Positions 7,336-14,926 of a stretch of 23,325 nucleotides of DNA are shown in pieces. The translations under genes and the position numbers were made by a program. Each line of letters opens with the position of its first letter. Positions within the stretch are counted from its first letter, which is position 1. This DNA comes from Acidobacteriota bacterium (lineage in GTDB: Bacteria; Acidobacteriota; UBA6911; RPQK01; JADFOI01): the NCBI GenBank assembly GCA_022545645.1, contig JACZQQ010000013.1, positions 1 to 23,325 on the forward strand. Reading direction: 5' to 3'. Below the pieces are notes generated by a model. The model was not told the origin of the DNA, did not search any database, and worked only from the letters and a program-made list of their open reading frames with translations.

Positions 7336-8374
7336 AAGTGCCTCAAAAACATCTTCAGCAAAAGTTTCCGTTTTGTTGAAACAAGGCACTAAACTGTTCG
7401 TCTTGGTTCTGGCTGGACTTCTACTTTCCTCGTGTGGACAGAAAAGTGCGGGTTTGCAGGAAGCAGCTGTTGCACCGGATACGATGTTGTTCGAAAATGG
7501 CATGAAATTTCTGGAAAAGAACCAATATATCAAAGCCAGACTTTCCTTCCAGACCTTGATCAACACCTACCCGGACAGCGAACATACCCCTGCCTCATTC
7601 CTGGGCATAGGCGAATCCTTTTACCATGAGGGAGGCACGACCAGTCTCTTGCAGGCGGAAGCGCAATATAAGGATTTTATTATCTTTTATCCCACCCATG
7701 AGATTGCCGACGACGCGCAGATGAAGATCGCCGCCGTCAATGTGAAGTTGATGAGGGGCCCCGGCCGAGATTCGACCTATGCGATCAAGGCCGAGAGGGA
7801 ACTGAAAAAGTTCTTACAGATGTATCCGGAGAGTGAGTTGGCTCCGACTGCTTGGGAATTCTTGTGGGAGGTTCAGGAGAATCTTGCCCAGGGAATTCAG
7901 GGAGTCGGGGATTTCTATTTCAGTAGGAATTCTCACCTGGCCTCGGAAAGCCGGTATAAAAGCGTATTAGAGAGCTATCCGGACTACAGTAGGTTGGACC
8001 AGACCTTGTTTCGATTGAGTCGATCGTTGGAGAACCTGGGTCGCATCGAGGAGGCATCTGTCTACTATTCTCGTGTGGTTTCCGAGTATCCCTTCAGTGA
8101 GTTCGCCAGCAATGCGGAACAAAGACTCATCCTGCTTGAAAAGCCGGTACCCCCTGTGGATCCTGTTGCCGCGGCCAAAAATGAGGCTAATCTAAGGCCC
8201 GGGAATGGGTTCTCCCTCATGGCTCCTCTACGTGGCATGAAGGAGGTTTTTACCGGTCGCGAGGATCCCTACGAAGTGGCACGGCGAAGAGCGGAGGAAC
8301 GTCAGGAGCAGGAAGAAAGTAGCAATCCGGAAGAAAATAGTGCTCAGTCCGATTCCCAGTCCAACGGCAAGTAA
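7319..8374 (+). CDS. bamD: outer membrane assembly lipoprotein BamD
   Basis: This is a TPR-repeat lipoprotein of the BAM complex that inserts beta-barrel proteins into the outer membrane. It has 351 residues. A membrane segment (about 26-38) ends in the lipobox LSSC with Cys39 as the lipidated residue. TPR-like repeats follow: YIKARLSFQTLINTYPDS (about 65-82), a DFIIFYPTHEIADDA unit, a KKFLQMYPESELAPTA unit and YYSRVVSEYPFSEFA. The charged Glu/Gln/Ser-rich tail (about 320-351) looks disordered. GAAAGG before the ATG supports this start, which lies inside the end of rpe. The N-terminal stretch before the membrane segment is longer than usual for a lipoprotein, so a later start (TTG near 7374) is possible. 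It could be called YfiO or a ComL-type protein. Confidence 0.88.
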   Translation: MRFLPESASKTSSAKVSVLLKQGTKLFVLVLAGLLLSSCGQKSAGLQEAAVAPDTMLFENGMKFLEKNQYIKARLSFQTLINTYPDSEHTPASFLGIGESFYHEGGTTSLLQAEAQYKDFIIFYPTHEIADDAQMKIAAVNVKLMRGPGRDSTYAIKAERELKKFLQMYPESELAPTAWEFLWEVQENLAQGIQGVGDFYFSRNSHLASESRYKSVLESYPDYSRLDQTLFRLSRSLENLGRIEEASVYYSRVVSEYPFSEFASNAEQRLILLEKPVPPVDPVAAAKNEANLRPGNGFSLMAPLRGMKEVFTGREDPYEVARRRAEERQEQEESSNPEENSAQSDSQSNGK

Positions 8375-8377
8375 TTC

Positions 8378-9100
8378 ATGCCCCACCTGGTCCTGGCGGA
8401 AGACAGCCCGACAATCCAAAAACTGGTTCAGCTTTGCTTCAAATCAGAGGACATTGAGGTCCACTGTTTCGAGGACGGGACCTCCACACTGGAATACCTC
8501 AAGACCGGGCCGGCGGATGTCCTGTTGGCGGACGTAGCCATTCCCGGCCTTGACGGCTATGAATTGTGCCGGGCAGTGAAGCAGAATCCCGAGACGGCGA
8601 GTACTCCAGTGGTTTTGCTGGTGGGTGTCTTCGATGGTTTTGATGTGCAGAGGGCCGAGCAGGTCGGCTATGATTGTCGGCTGACCAAGCCTTTAGGGGC
8701 CTTAGAGCTAGTCGATCTGGTCAAGAAATTGCTGGAAGCGCCAGTTCCTCATTCCGGCTCGGCGAAGTCGCCATCATCGTTCTCCGAGGATCCGGATTCT
8801 GATGGAGAACTCGCTTTGCCGGTTCACCCGGAAATCAGCGGAGGAGATGAAAAGACTGTTTTTGCCCTGAACTCCTTCCAGTGTCAAGCCCGTCCCACAT
8901 CCTATACTCGGGACGTAAACCCGCAGGAGGCCGGTCCCAAGACGGCAATTGAGGATGACCCGGGATCTGCGCCCAACATCTCTTTGAATAGACCGGAACT
9001 GGATTTTCTGGTCAACAGATTATTCGAGTTGCTGGAACCTGAGCTCCGTCGTATGGTGACCCAAGTCACCCGGGACGTTGTGAAACGGGGCACCATCTGA
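8378..9100 (+). CDS. stand-alone response regulator (receiver domain plus C-terminal helix)
   Basis: It has 240 residues. Residues 1-120 are a receiver domain with the acidic pair Glu8-Asp9, phosphoacceptor Asp52 in LLADVAIPGLDGYE, and Lys104 in TKP. By spacing from Lys104 the switch Thr/Ser position is Val82 (LLVG), so the usual signalling switch is altered. A low-complexity linker rich in Ser, Pro, Asp and Glu (about 122-200) leads to a conserved-looking amphipathic helix (about 203-238) containing LDFLVNRLFELLEPELRRMV. There is no DNA-binding, enzyme or kinase domain, so it probably acts through protein contacts. It follows bamD by three bases. No sensor kinase is encoded in the window. 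The partner and output are unknown. Confidence 0.85.
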   Translation: MPHLVLAEDSPTIQKLVQLCFKSEDIEVHCFEDGTSTLEYLKTGPADVLLADVAIPGLDGYELCRAVKQNPETASTPVVLLVGVFDGFDVQRAEQVGYDCRLTKPLGALELVDLVKKLLEAPVPHSGSAKSPSSFSEDPDSDGELALPVHPEISGGDEKTVFALNSFQCQARPTSYTRDVNPQEAGPKTAIEDDPGSAPNISLNRPELDFLVNRLFELLEPELRRMVTQVTRDVVKRGTI

Positions 9101-9103
9101 TTC

Positions 9104-9112
9104 TGCTATAAT
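9104..9112 (+). promoter_or_regulatory. extended -10 promoter for valS
   Basis: TGCTATAAT is a perfect extended -10, located just after the response-regulator stop codon. There is no good -35 at 16-18 bases. The expected start point falls in a run of eight T (9116-9123). The transcript would carry the whole palindromic element at 9134-9315 as its leader. Confidence 0.5.
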
Positions 9113-9133
9113 CCCTTTTTTTTGTCCGATCCT

Positions 9134-9315
9134 CGAGCCCGGACTATGCATAAATTCTCTACTGCAGTGCCGAAATCATCCGCCCTGACTGTGTTGCACT
9201 CGCTCATGCTCCTCGCCGTACCGTACAGTACGCCTGCGGTGCCTTCGGTCGCGCGCCTTGTCAGGTCGGCCCTTTCGTCACTTCGTGACGAGAACCTATG
9301 CATAATCCGGGCTAG
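9134..9315. repeat. 182-bp imperfect palindromic element, copy A (valS leader)
   Basis: The ends are 26-base inverted repeats (9134-9159 and 9290-9315) matching at 22 of 26 positions by hand. Further in, CCGcCCTGAC (9180-9189) pairs with GTCAGGtCGG (9260-9269), at the same distance from both ends. The centre (near 9224/9225) is palindromic too (CGTACCGTACAGTACG). Between these the arms share AGTG(C/A)CGAAA. The right arm also holds a small perfect hairpin, TCGTCAC-TTC-GTGACGA (9275-9291). No transposase and no clear target-site duplication are visible. A shorter copy occurs at 14437-14558. It resembles a MITE or a large palindromic intergenic repeat. Confidence 0.7.
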
Positions 9316-9332
9316 AAAAGGTCAAGATTCCA

Positions 9333-11999
9333 GTGTCTAAAAGCGAGAGTATTGCTAAGGCCTACGAGCCGGCTGAGGTGGAGGAGAAGTGGTATCGATG
9401 GTGGATGGAGCAGGACTTCTTCCGGGCCGATGCTGACTCGGAAAAGCCACGCTATTCTATGGTGTTGCCGCCACCCAACGTGACCGGTAATCTTCACATG
9501 GGCCATGCCCTGAACCACACCCTGCAGGACATCATCATTCGCTGGAAGCGCATGAAAGGGTTTGATGTGCTTTGGCTGCCTGGGACGGATCATGCCGGGA
9601 TTGCCACCCAAAACGTCGTGGAACGGCAGCTGGCCGAGCAGGGGAAGAGACGAACGGACCTGGGCCGTGAGAAGTTCGAGGAGATGGTCTGGGAGTGGAA
9701 GGACCAGGCTGAGACGAATATCTTGAACCAGGCCCGACGGCTCGGTTGTTCTTGGGATTGGAGTCGAAAGAGGTTCACCTTGGATGAAGGGCTCTCGCGG
9801 GCCGTTCGGGAAGTGTTCGTCCGTCTTTACCAGGACGATCTCATTTACCGGGGCGAATACCTGGTCAATTGGTGTCCACGTTGCAGCACGGCCATTTCCG
9901 ATCTGGAAGTGGAGTACAAGCCTTCTGAGGGAAAACTTTGGCACATCCGGTATCCGATTCAAGGGAGCGACGGTTTTGTAGTGGTGGCGACAACGCGGCC
10001 CGAAACGATGTTAGGCGACACGGCGGTTGCCGTTCATCCTGAAGACGAAAGATACCGTCATCTGCACGGTGGTAAAGTTCTTTTACCTTTAATGGATCGG
10101 GACATCCCTGTCATCACGGACGATTTTGTGGACAGAGAGTTTGGCACGGGAGCGGTGAAGGTCACTCCCGGGCACGATCCCAACGATTTTGAAGCCGGAA
10201 GGCGCCACCAGTTGCTTCTTCTTAAGGTGATTGGAGAGGATGGGCGGATGACTGAAGCAGCGGGATCTTACAAAGGAATGGACCGTTACGAAGCGCGAAA
10301 AAAAGTAGTTTCGGACCTGCAAGAGCAGGGATTTCTCGTTAAGATCGAAGATCATTCCTACAACATAGGTCTTTGTCAGCGATGTGAAACGGTGGTCGAA
10401 CCTTTGGTATCGGAGCAGTGGTTTGTCAAAGTGAAGCCGTTGGCTGAGGCGGCGGTTCAGGCCGTGGAAAAGAAACAGACCGTCTTTGTCCCGGAGAATT
10501 ACGAACGTATCTATTTTGAGTGGATGCGCAACATTCACGATTGGTGTATCAGCCGGCAGCTTTGGTGGGGACATCGAATCCCCGCCTGGTATTGTGATGA
10601 TTGTCCTGAAGTCACCGTGGCTCTCACGGAACCTTCAACCTGCTCCCATTGTCAGGGGAGCTCACTCAAACAGGACTCCGATGTCCTGGATACCTGGTTC
10701 AGCTCGGCTTTGTGGCCTTTTTCCACGATGGGATGGCCGGATCAGACCAAGGATCTGCAGGTGTACTATCCCACCGATACCCTGGTCACGGGTTTTGACA
10801 TCATTTTCTTTTGGGTAGCTCGAATGATGATGATGGGGCTCCGCTTCATGAAGGCAGTCCCCTTTCACACCGTCCATATCAATGGTCTTGTTCGAGACGA
10901 ACAGGGACAAAAGATGTCGAAGTCTCGCGGCAACGTGATTGATCCACTGCAGATCATCGATGAGTATGGAACGGATGCGATGCGCTTTACACTGGCTGTG
11001 ATGGCGGTCCCCGGAACGGATATCCCCTTTTCCATCAGTCGGATGACCGGGTACCGTGCATTCTGCAACAAAATCTGGAACGCTTGTCGTTTCCTGTTGT
11101 TGAACCTGGACCAGGAAGAGCCAGTCAGCGAGCAGGAAGTAGATCAGCTCAGGCAGAGAAAGCAACTGAATTTAGGGGAACGTTGGATACTCAGCAGGCT
11201 GCAAAAGGTGATCGCTGAAACCAATGAAAATCTGGAGAAATTTCGTTTTCACGAGGCCAGCAATAACCTCTACCATTTTTTCTGGCACGAGTTCTGCGAC
11301 TGGTTCATTGAATTGGCAAAGATCGGTTTTACCAGTGAAAATGTGGAAGAACGTAGAACCACGGGCCGTCTCATGGCCTATGTTCTGGAAAGCTGCCTGA
11401 GGCTGTTGCATCCCTTTATTCCTTTCATCACCGAAGAGCTGTGGCAGGAACTCCCCCATTCCGGGAAGTCAGTCATGGTGGCCCCCTATCCGGAGGCTCA
11501 CCAGGAATGGACGGACCCAGCCGCTGAAAAAGAGATGGAGGAACTTCAGGATTTGGTGATTGCCATTCGGACGTCCAGGTCGGAGAATAACATCGATCCA
11601 CGAAAGAAGATTCCGCTGCAGTTGGCGTGCAAGCCGGAATATCAGAATTTCCTCGAATCGCAGCTGCACCCTATCAAAAACTTGGCCCAGCTGAAGGAGG
11701 TGGTTTTTGTCTCCAATCTGGAGACTGGAGGCCTTCGGGTTCAAGGAGTTTCCCGAATAGCCGATTTCGTGCTCGTTTTGGACGAGGTCATTGATCTTGG
11801 AGCAGACCGCACACGTTTGAGCCAACAGATCGATCGTTCTACAGCGAATGTCCAACAGCTGCAAAAGAAGCTGAAAAATGCAAACTTTGTCCAAAAGGCC
11901 CCTGAGCACGTGGTTGTTGGGGTCCGCCGCCGTCACCAGGAAGCGGTCGAACAGCTCAAGAAACTACAAGAAAAACTGGATGGACTTTCTCAACCTTGA
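9333..11999 (+). CDS. valS: valine--tRNA ligase
   Basis: This is a class I aminoacyl-tRNA synthetase that charges tRNA(Val). It has 888 residues. Signatures are PPPNVTGNLHMGHAL (46-60) with the HIGH-type box HMGH at 55-58, the editing-domain motifs TTRPETMLGDTAVAVHP and GTGAVKVTPGHDPNDF, WCISRQLWWGHRIPAW, DVLDTWFSSALWPF, and KMSKS at 527-531. The C-terminal part holds the anticodon-binding domain. The last ~65 residues form the Val-type coiled-coil tRNA arm. The start is GTG at 9333, with AAAAGG upstream. It has its own promoter and a 182-bp palindrome in the leader. Firmicute valS genes often carry a T-box; I saw no T-box consensus here. The 3' end overlaps nadC by 20 bases. Confidence 0.97.
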   Translation: MSKSESIAKAYEPAEVEEKWYRWWMEQDFFRADADSEKPRYSMVLPPPNVTGNLHMGHALNHTLQDIIIRWKRMKGFDVLWLPGTDHAGIATQNVVERQLAEQGKRRTDLGREKFEEMVWEWKDQAETNILNQARRLGCSWDWSRKRFTLDEGLSRAVREVFVRLYQDDLIYRGEYLVNWCPRCSTAISDLEVEYKPSEGKLWHIRYPIQGSDGFVVVATTRPETMLGDTAVAVHPEDERYRHLHGGKVLLPLMDRDIPVITDDFVDREFGTGAVKVTPGHDPNDFEAGRRHQLLLLKVIGEDGRMTEAAGSYKGMDRYEARKKVVSDLQEQGFLVKIEDHSYNIGLCQRCETVVEPLVSEQWFVKVKPLAEAAVQAVEKKQTVFVPENYERIYFEWMRNIHDWCISRQLWWGHRIPAWYCDDCPEVTVALTEPSTCSHCQGSSLKQDSDVLDTWFSSALWPFSTMGWPDQTKDLQVYYPTDTLVTGFDIIFFWVARMMMMGLRFMKAVPFHTVHINGLVRDEQGQKMSKSRGNVIDPLQIIDEYGTDAMRFTLAVMAVPGTDIPFSISRMTGYRAFCNKIWNACRFLLLNLDQEEPVSEQEVDQLRQRKQLNLGERWILSRLQKVIAETNENLEKFRFHEASNNLYHFFWHEFCDWFIELAKIGFTSENVEERRTTGRLMAYVLESCLRLLHPFIPFITEELWQELPHSGKSVMVAPYPEAHQEWTDPAAEKEMEELQDLVIAIRTSRSENNIDPRKKIPLQLACKPEYQNFLESQLHPIKNLAQLKEVVFVSNLETGGLRVQGVSRIADFVLVLDEVIDLGADRTRLSQQIDRSTANVQQLQKKLKNANFVQKAPEHVVVGVRRRHQEAVEQLKKLQEKLDGLSQP

Positions 12000-12837
12000 T
12001 CCGCTCTTAAAACAAGCTCTCGAAGAAGACTTGGGTCGTGGAGATCTCACCACTGAGGCCATTCTCGAGAGAGCCGGAGCCTCCAGAGAAGGGGCCATCC
12101 AGGCTCAAGCTGCGGTCTTGGCCAAGGAGAACTTGATCTTGGCCGGATGGCCTGTCTTCCTGCGTGTCTTTCAGCTCATGGATGAGATTGAGGCTGAAGT
12201 CCATTTTGAGGAAGGTGCCCAGGTGGATCGGGGGACAACCGTGGGAAGGCTGCAGGGTAAGGCCTCCGTACTGCTTCAGGGTGAACGGGTGGCCTTGAAT
12301 TTCCTGCAGCGCATGAGCGGGGTGGCTACTCTCACTCAGAAATATGTCCAACGGGTTGCCCACACTCAGGCAAAAATTTTGGATACACGCAAGACCACGC
12401 CTTTGTGGCGGAGCCTGGAAAAGTATGCCGTGAGAAGGGGCGGAGGGCTGAATCACAGGTTGGGCTTGTACGATGGAATTCTCATTAAGGAAAACCATGT
12501 GGCGATGGCCGGAGGCATTGAAGCGGCACTGGATGCTTGCCGGGGTCCCATGGAGGTCGAAATTGAGGTCAGGAATTTCGAGGAGCTTTCCCAAGCCATC
12601 GATGCCGGAGCAGAGAGGGTACTTCTGGATAATATGAGTCCCCAGGAAGTTCAGAAAGCGGTCGAAATCACCAAGGGTCGCTGTGTGCTGGAGGTTTCTG
12701 GAGGTGTCCACCTCGGTAATGTGGTTGATTATGCTGAGACTGGAGTTGATTTCATTTCTCTGGGGATCTTGACTCACTCCTCTCCATCGGTGGATTTCAG
12801 TGTCTTGCTCCATCAATACGATGACGTTAAAGGATAG
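11980..12837 (+). CDS. nadC: nicotinate-nucleotide diphosphorylase (carboxylating)
   Basis: This quinolinate phosphoribosyltransferase makes nicotinate mononucleotide from quinolinate and PRPP in NAD synthesis. It has 285 residues. Visible motifs are EEDLGRGDLTTEAI near the N-terminus, LNFLQRMSGVATLT, the active-site stretch ILDTRKTTPLWRSLEKYAV, RRGGGLNHRLGLYDGILIKE, VLLDNMSP, LEVSGGV and DFISLGILTHS. I chose the ATG at 11980 because the family homology begins there. The frame is open to 11878, but that extension lies in valS. The overlap with valS suggests coupling. No nadA or nadB is in the window. Confidence 0.96.
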   Translation: MDFLNLDPLLKQALEEDLGRGDLTTEAILERAGASREGAIQAQAAVLAKENLILAGWPVFLRVFQLMDEIEAEVHFEEGAQVDRGTTVGRLQGKASVLLQGERVALNFLQRMSGVATLTQKYVQRVAHTQAKILDTRKTTPLWRSLEKYAVRRGGGLNHRLGLYDGILIKENHVAMAGGIEAALDACRGPMEVEIEVRNFEELSQAIDAGAERVLLDNMSPQEVQKAVEITKGRCVLEVSGGVHLGNVVDYAETGVDFISLGILTHSSPSVDFSVLLHQYDDVKG

Positions 12838-12856
12838 GCCCTGTTAATGAATTTCT

Positions 12857-13468
12857 ATGAGCCCTGAGACACCCCAGGAGAGCAAACTTTTCAAACAATT
12901 CGATTATCTGCACCGGGTGGACTCCACCAACGACTACTTGAAAGCCTTCGTTGAGGAAGGTGAGACTCGGATGGTAGTGGCTAGAGAGCAAGCGTCGGGT
13001 AAGGGGCGCGGCGACCACAGCTGGTACTCACCGCCCGAAGAAGGCCTCTATTTGTCCTACCTTTTGTATCCCCCATGGCAGGTAGAGCGCTCTCCCTTTT
13101 TGAACATGCTCTCGGGGCTGGCGGCGGTACTGGCTATAAGGGAGGAGGGCCCTGTAGGTCTTCAACTCAAACTGAAACGCCCCAACGATATCTTGATCGC
13201 AGGAAAGAAAGTGGGTGGGATTTTGATCGAGATAAGTAGCATGCAGGATCGAATCCTTTGGGCAATCGTTGGAATTGGTGTCAATCTCTATCAGAAAGAC
13301 TTTCCCGAGGAGTTGTCCCAGGCAACCTCTCTTGCTCAGGAAGGGGTGACGGTCAGCCATCCGCTCGACTTTTGTGATCGTCTTACCCAACAGTTCGAAC
13401 GCCTTTACCGACAGCTTGAAAAGGGGAAGTGGGAAAGCATTCAAACCGAATTTGAACAGCAACTATGA
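12857..13468 (+). CDS. birA: biotin--[acetyl-CoA-carboxylase] ligase, catalytic domain only
   Basis: It attaches biotin to the carrier protein of acetyl-CoA carboxylase through biotinyl-AMP. It has 203 residues. Motifs are VDSTNDYLK (21-29), the adenylate-binding loop GKGRGDHSW (48-56, normally near GRGRRGRxW), LKRPNDIL with Arg where Trp is usual, GKKVGGILIEI and GIGVNLY. There is no N-terminal helix-turn-helix, so it should not act as a repressor. It ends soon after the catalytic core and seems to lack the small C-terminal SH3-like domain of longer enzymes. The stop overlaps the ftsY ATG (ATGA). The family is clear; activity is likely but the loop is divergent. Confidence 0.88.
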   Translation: MSPETPQESKLFKQFDYLHRVDSTNDYLKAFVEEGETRMVVAREQASGKGRGDHSWYSPPEEGLYLSYLLYPPWQVERSPFLNMLSGLAAVLAIREEGPVGLQLKLKRPNDILIAGKKVGGILIEISSMQDRILWAIVGIGVNLYQKDFPEELSQATSLAQEGVTVSHPLDFCDRLTQQFERLYRQLEKGKWESIQTEFEQQL

Positions 13469-14424
13469 GTATTTTCAACTATCAGGAACAACCCGGCTAT
13501 TTCAAGCGGCTCAAAGAGGCGCTGCAGACCACCAAGGATGATCTCGGTCATAAGATGAACCAGGTGATGGGAACGGCTGAGAGTCCCGTTACCGAGGATC
13601 AGCTCGAAGAACTGGAGAACATCTTGATCAGTGCCGATATAGGAGTCCAAACAACCCTGGAAATCGTCGAAAAAATGCGAGAGGAGACCCGTGGCCAACG
13701 CGTCGTGACCCGTCAAAAGGCCAAACGAATGCTTCGAAAGGAGATGCTGGAGATCTTAAAGACCAGCCAGGAGCCACACCGGGAGACTTCCTCACCTTCC
13801 CGTCCTCACGTGGTTTTTGTTGTGGGTGTGAACGGTGTAGGAAAGACCACCACCGTGGGTAAATTGGCTCATTGTCTGAGTCAGGAGGAGAAGAGCGTAT
13901 TGGTTTGCGCATCGGATACCTTTCGGGCAGCGGCAGCGGAACAGTTGACGATCTGGGCAGAGCGGACACAAGCGGACATCGTCAAGCAATCCTCGGGGGC
14001 AGACCCGGCGGCCGTGTTGTTTGATGCAATTGCGGCCAGCAAAGCGAGAAAAACGGATGTCCTGCTGGTTGACACGGCCGGTCGGCTCCACACCAAGTCC
14101 CATCTCATGCAGGAAGTCGAGAAAATGAAGCGTATTGCCGGGCGAGAGGTCGAAGGAGCTCCCCACGAGATTTTTTGGATCCTGGATGCAACCACGGGGC
14201 AAAACGGCCTTAGTCAGGCGCGCGGATTTTTCGAGACCATTGGAATCACGGGAATTATCGTCACAAAACTCGATGGAACGGCTAAGGGGGGGATCGTGGT
14301 CGCCATTGCCAAGGAACTCAAGATCCCCATTCTTTACATCGGGGTGGGAGAGAGTCAGGAAGATCTCATCCCCTTCTCAGCTGAGGGGTTTGTTGACTCC
14401 CTGGGACTGGGGGAGGAGGATTGA
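13465..14424 (+). CDS. ftsY: signal recognition particle receptor FtsY
   Basis: This is the SRP-receptor GTPase that delivers ribosome-nascent chain complexes to the Sec translocon. It has 319 residues, with only a short N-terminal part before the N domain (four-helix, about 10-105), so the long acidic A domain of E. coli is missing, as in many bacteria. The G domain shows GVNGVGKTTT (121-130), DTFRAAAAEQL (151-161), DTAGR (203-207), the TKLD base-recognition motif (267-270) followed by GTAKGG, and GVGES with the C-terminal DLIPF. The start overlaps birA. The -35 of the next gene's promoter lies on its stop codon. Confidence 0.97.
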   Translation: MSIFNYQEQPGYFKRLKEALQTTKDDLGHKMNQVMGTAESPVTEDQLEELENILISADIGVQTTLEIVEKMREETRGQRVVTRQKAKRMLRKEMLEILKTSQEPHRETSSPSRPHVVFVVGVNGVGKTTTVGKLAHCLSQEEKSVLVCASDTFRAAAAEQLTIWAERTQADIVKQSSGADPAAVLFDAIAASKARKTDVLLVDTAGRLHTKSHLMQEVEKMKRIAGREVEGAPHEIFWILDATTGQNGLSQARGFFETIGITGIIVTKLDGTAKGGIVVAIAKELKIPILYIGVGESQEDLIPFSAEGFVDSLGLGEED

Positions 14425-14449
14425 CAGGAAGGAAAAGCCAGGTTAGAAT
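14421..14449 (+). promoter_or_regulatory. near-consensus sigma70 promoter for the RRM gene
   Basis: TTGACA (14421-14426), a 17-base spacer and TAGAAT (14444-14449). The -35 overlaps the ftsY stop codon. The spacer contains the left arm of palindromic element copy B. The predicted start is near 14456-14458, giving a leader of about 110 bases. Confidence 0.7.
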
Positions 14450-14558
14450 CCGCCCTGACTGTGAGACCCGCAACCGGGTGCCCTCGCGCGTCGCGAAACG
14501 CCGTTAGGTCGACTCTTTCGTTGCTTCGTTACAAGAACCTATGCAGAACCTGGTCTAG
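14437..14558. repeat. palindromic element, copy B (RRM gene promoter and leader)
   Basis: It shares with copy A the stretch CCGCCCTGACTGTG (14450-14463) and the right end AAGAACCTATGCA...CTAG (14533-14558, 21 of 26 positions). The outer arms are CCAGGTT (14438-14444) and AACCTGG (14547-14553). The inner arms are CCTGAC (14454-14459) and GTTAGG (14503-14508). About 30 bases of the left arm found in copy A are absent, and the centre differs, with its own hairpins ACCCG/CGGGT (14466-14479) and CGCG/CGCG. The right end runs into the Shine-Dalgarno sequence AGGAGG at 14557-14562. Confidence 0.6.
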
Positions 14559-14567
14559 GAGGAGAAC

Positions 14568-14858
14568 ATGAATAAAAAACTATACGTTGGCGGTCTACCC
14601 TATTCTGTGACAGAGGACAAGCTGCAAGAAATCTTCTCGGCACACGGCACTGTTGAGTCAGCCCGCGTGATCACGGATAGATTTACCGGTCGATCACGGG
14701 GTTTTGGGTTCGTGGAAATGAGTAGCGAAGAGGAGGCTCAAAAGGCGATCGACAGCCTCAATGAAAGTGACCTCGATGGGAGATCTCTGACCGTCAATGA
14801 GGCCCGACCCCAGGAAAATAGAGGCGGCGGCGGCGGCGGTGGTGGAGATCGCTGGTAA
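14568..14858 (+). CDS. small RRM-type RNA-binding protein
   Basis: It has 96 residues: a single RNA recognition motif followed by a short Gly-rich tail (eight Gly) ending DRW. RNP2 is LYVGGL (5-10) and RNP1 is RGFGFVEM (44-51), with Met in the last aromatic position. Proteins of this shape (cyanobacterial Rbp and others) bind single-stranded RNA, and several are cold-induced; the RNA targets here are unknown. The ATG has a perfect AGGAGG five bases upstream, the strongest ribosome-binding site in the window, and a near-consensus promoter, so high expression is likely. The leader contains palindromic element copy B. It is transcribed toward the convergent serA gene. Confidence 0.93.
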   Translation: MNKKLYVGGLPYSVTEDKLQEIFSAHGTVESARVITDRFTGRSRGFGFVEMSSEEEAQKAIDSLNESDLDGRSLTVNEARPQENRGGGGGGGGDRW

Positions 14859-14860
14859 GC

Positions 14861-14880
14861 CTCGACTTCTGAAGCTCGAG
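14861..14880 (+). terminator. weak hairpin after the RRM gene
   Basis: CTCGACTTC, loop T, GAAGcTCGAG forms nine pairs with one bulged base, starting two bases after the stop codon. The following sequence is TTCCGCCCCC, with no real T-tract. It may serve as a terminator or 3' stabiliser between convergent genes. Confidence 0.4.
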
Positions 14881-14926
14881 TTCCGCCCCCCTCACAGCCT
14901 GGCACAGATTCGCTGCATCCGCGGGA

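Noticed and set aside
9085..9123. Intrinsic terminator for the response regulator gene ending in T8
   Set aside because: No stable hairpin precedes the T run; the sequence before it is an exact extended -10 instead.
9134..9315. tRNA or other known structured RNA gene
   Set aside because: There is no GTTCRANNC-type arm, no acceptor stem with CCA-adjacent pairing and no tRNA-sized cloverleaf; the pairing is one long palindrome.
9116..9332. T-box riboswitch before valS
   Set aside because: No AGGGUGGNACCGCG-type antiterminator sequence and no specifier-loop arrangement could be found, and a homologous element precedes an unrelated RRM gene.
12007..12816. A 269-codon open frame on the minus strand opposite nadC
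   Set aside because: NadC motifs cover the whole plus strand here; the antisense frame has no start signal or family resemblance.
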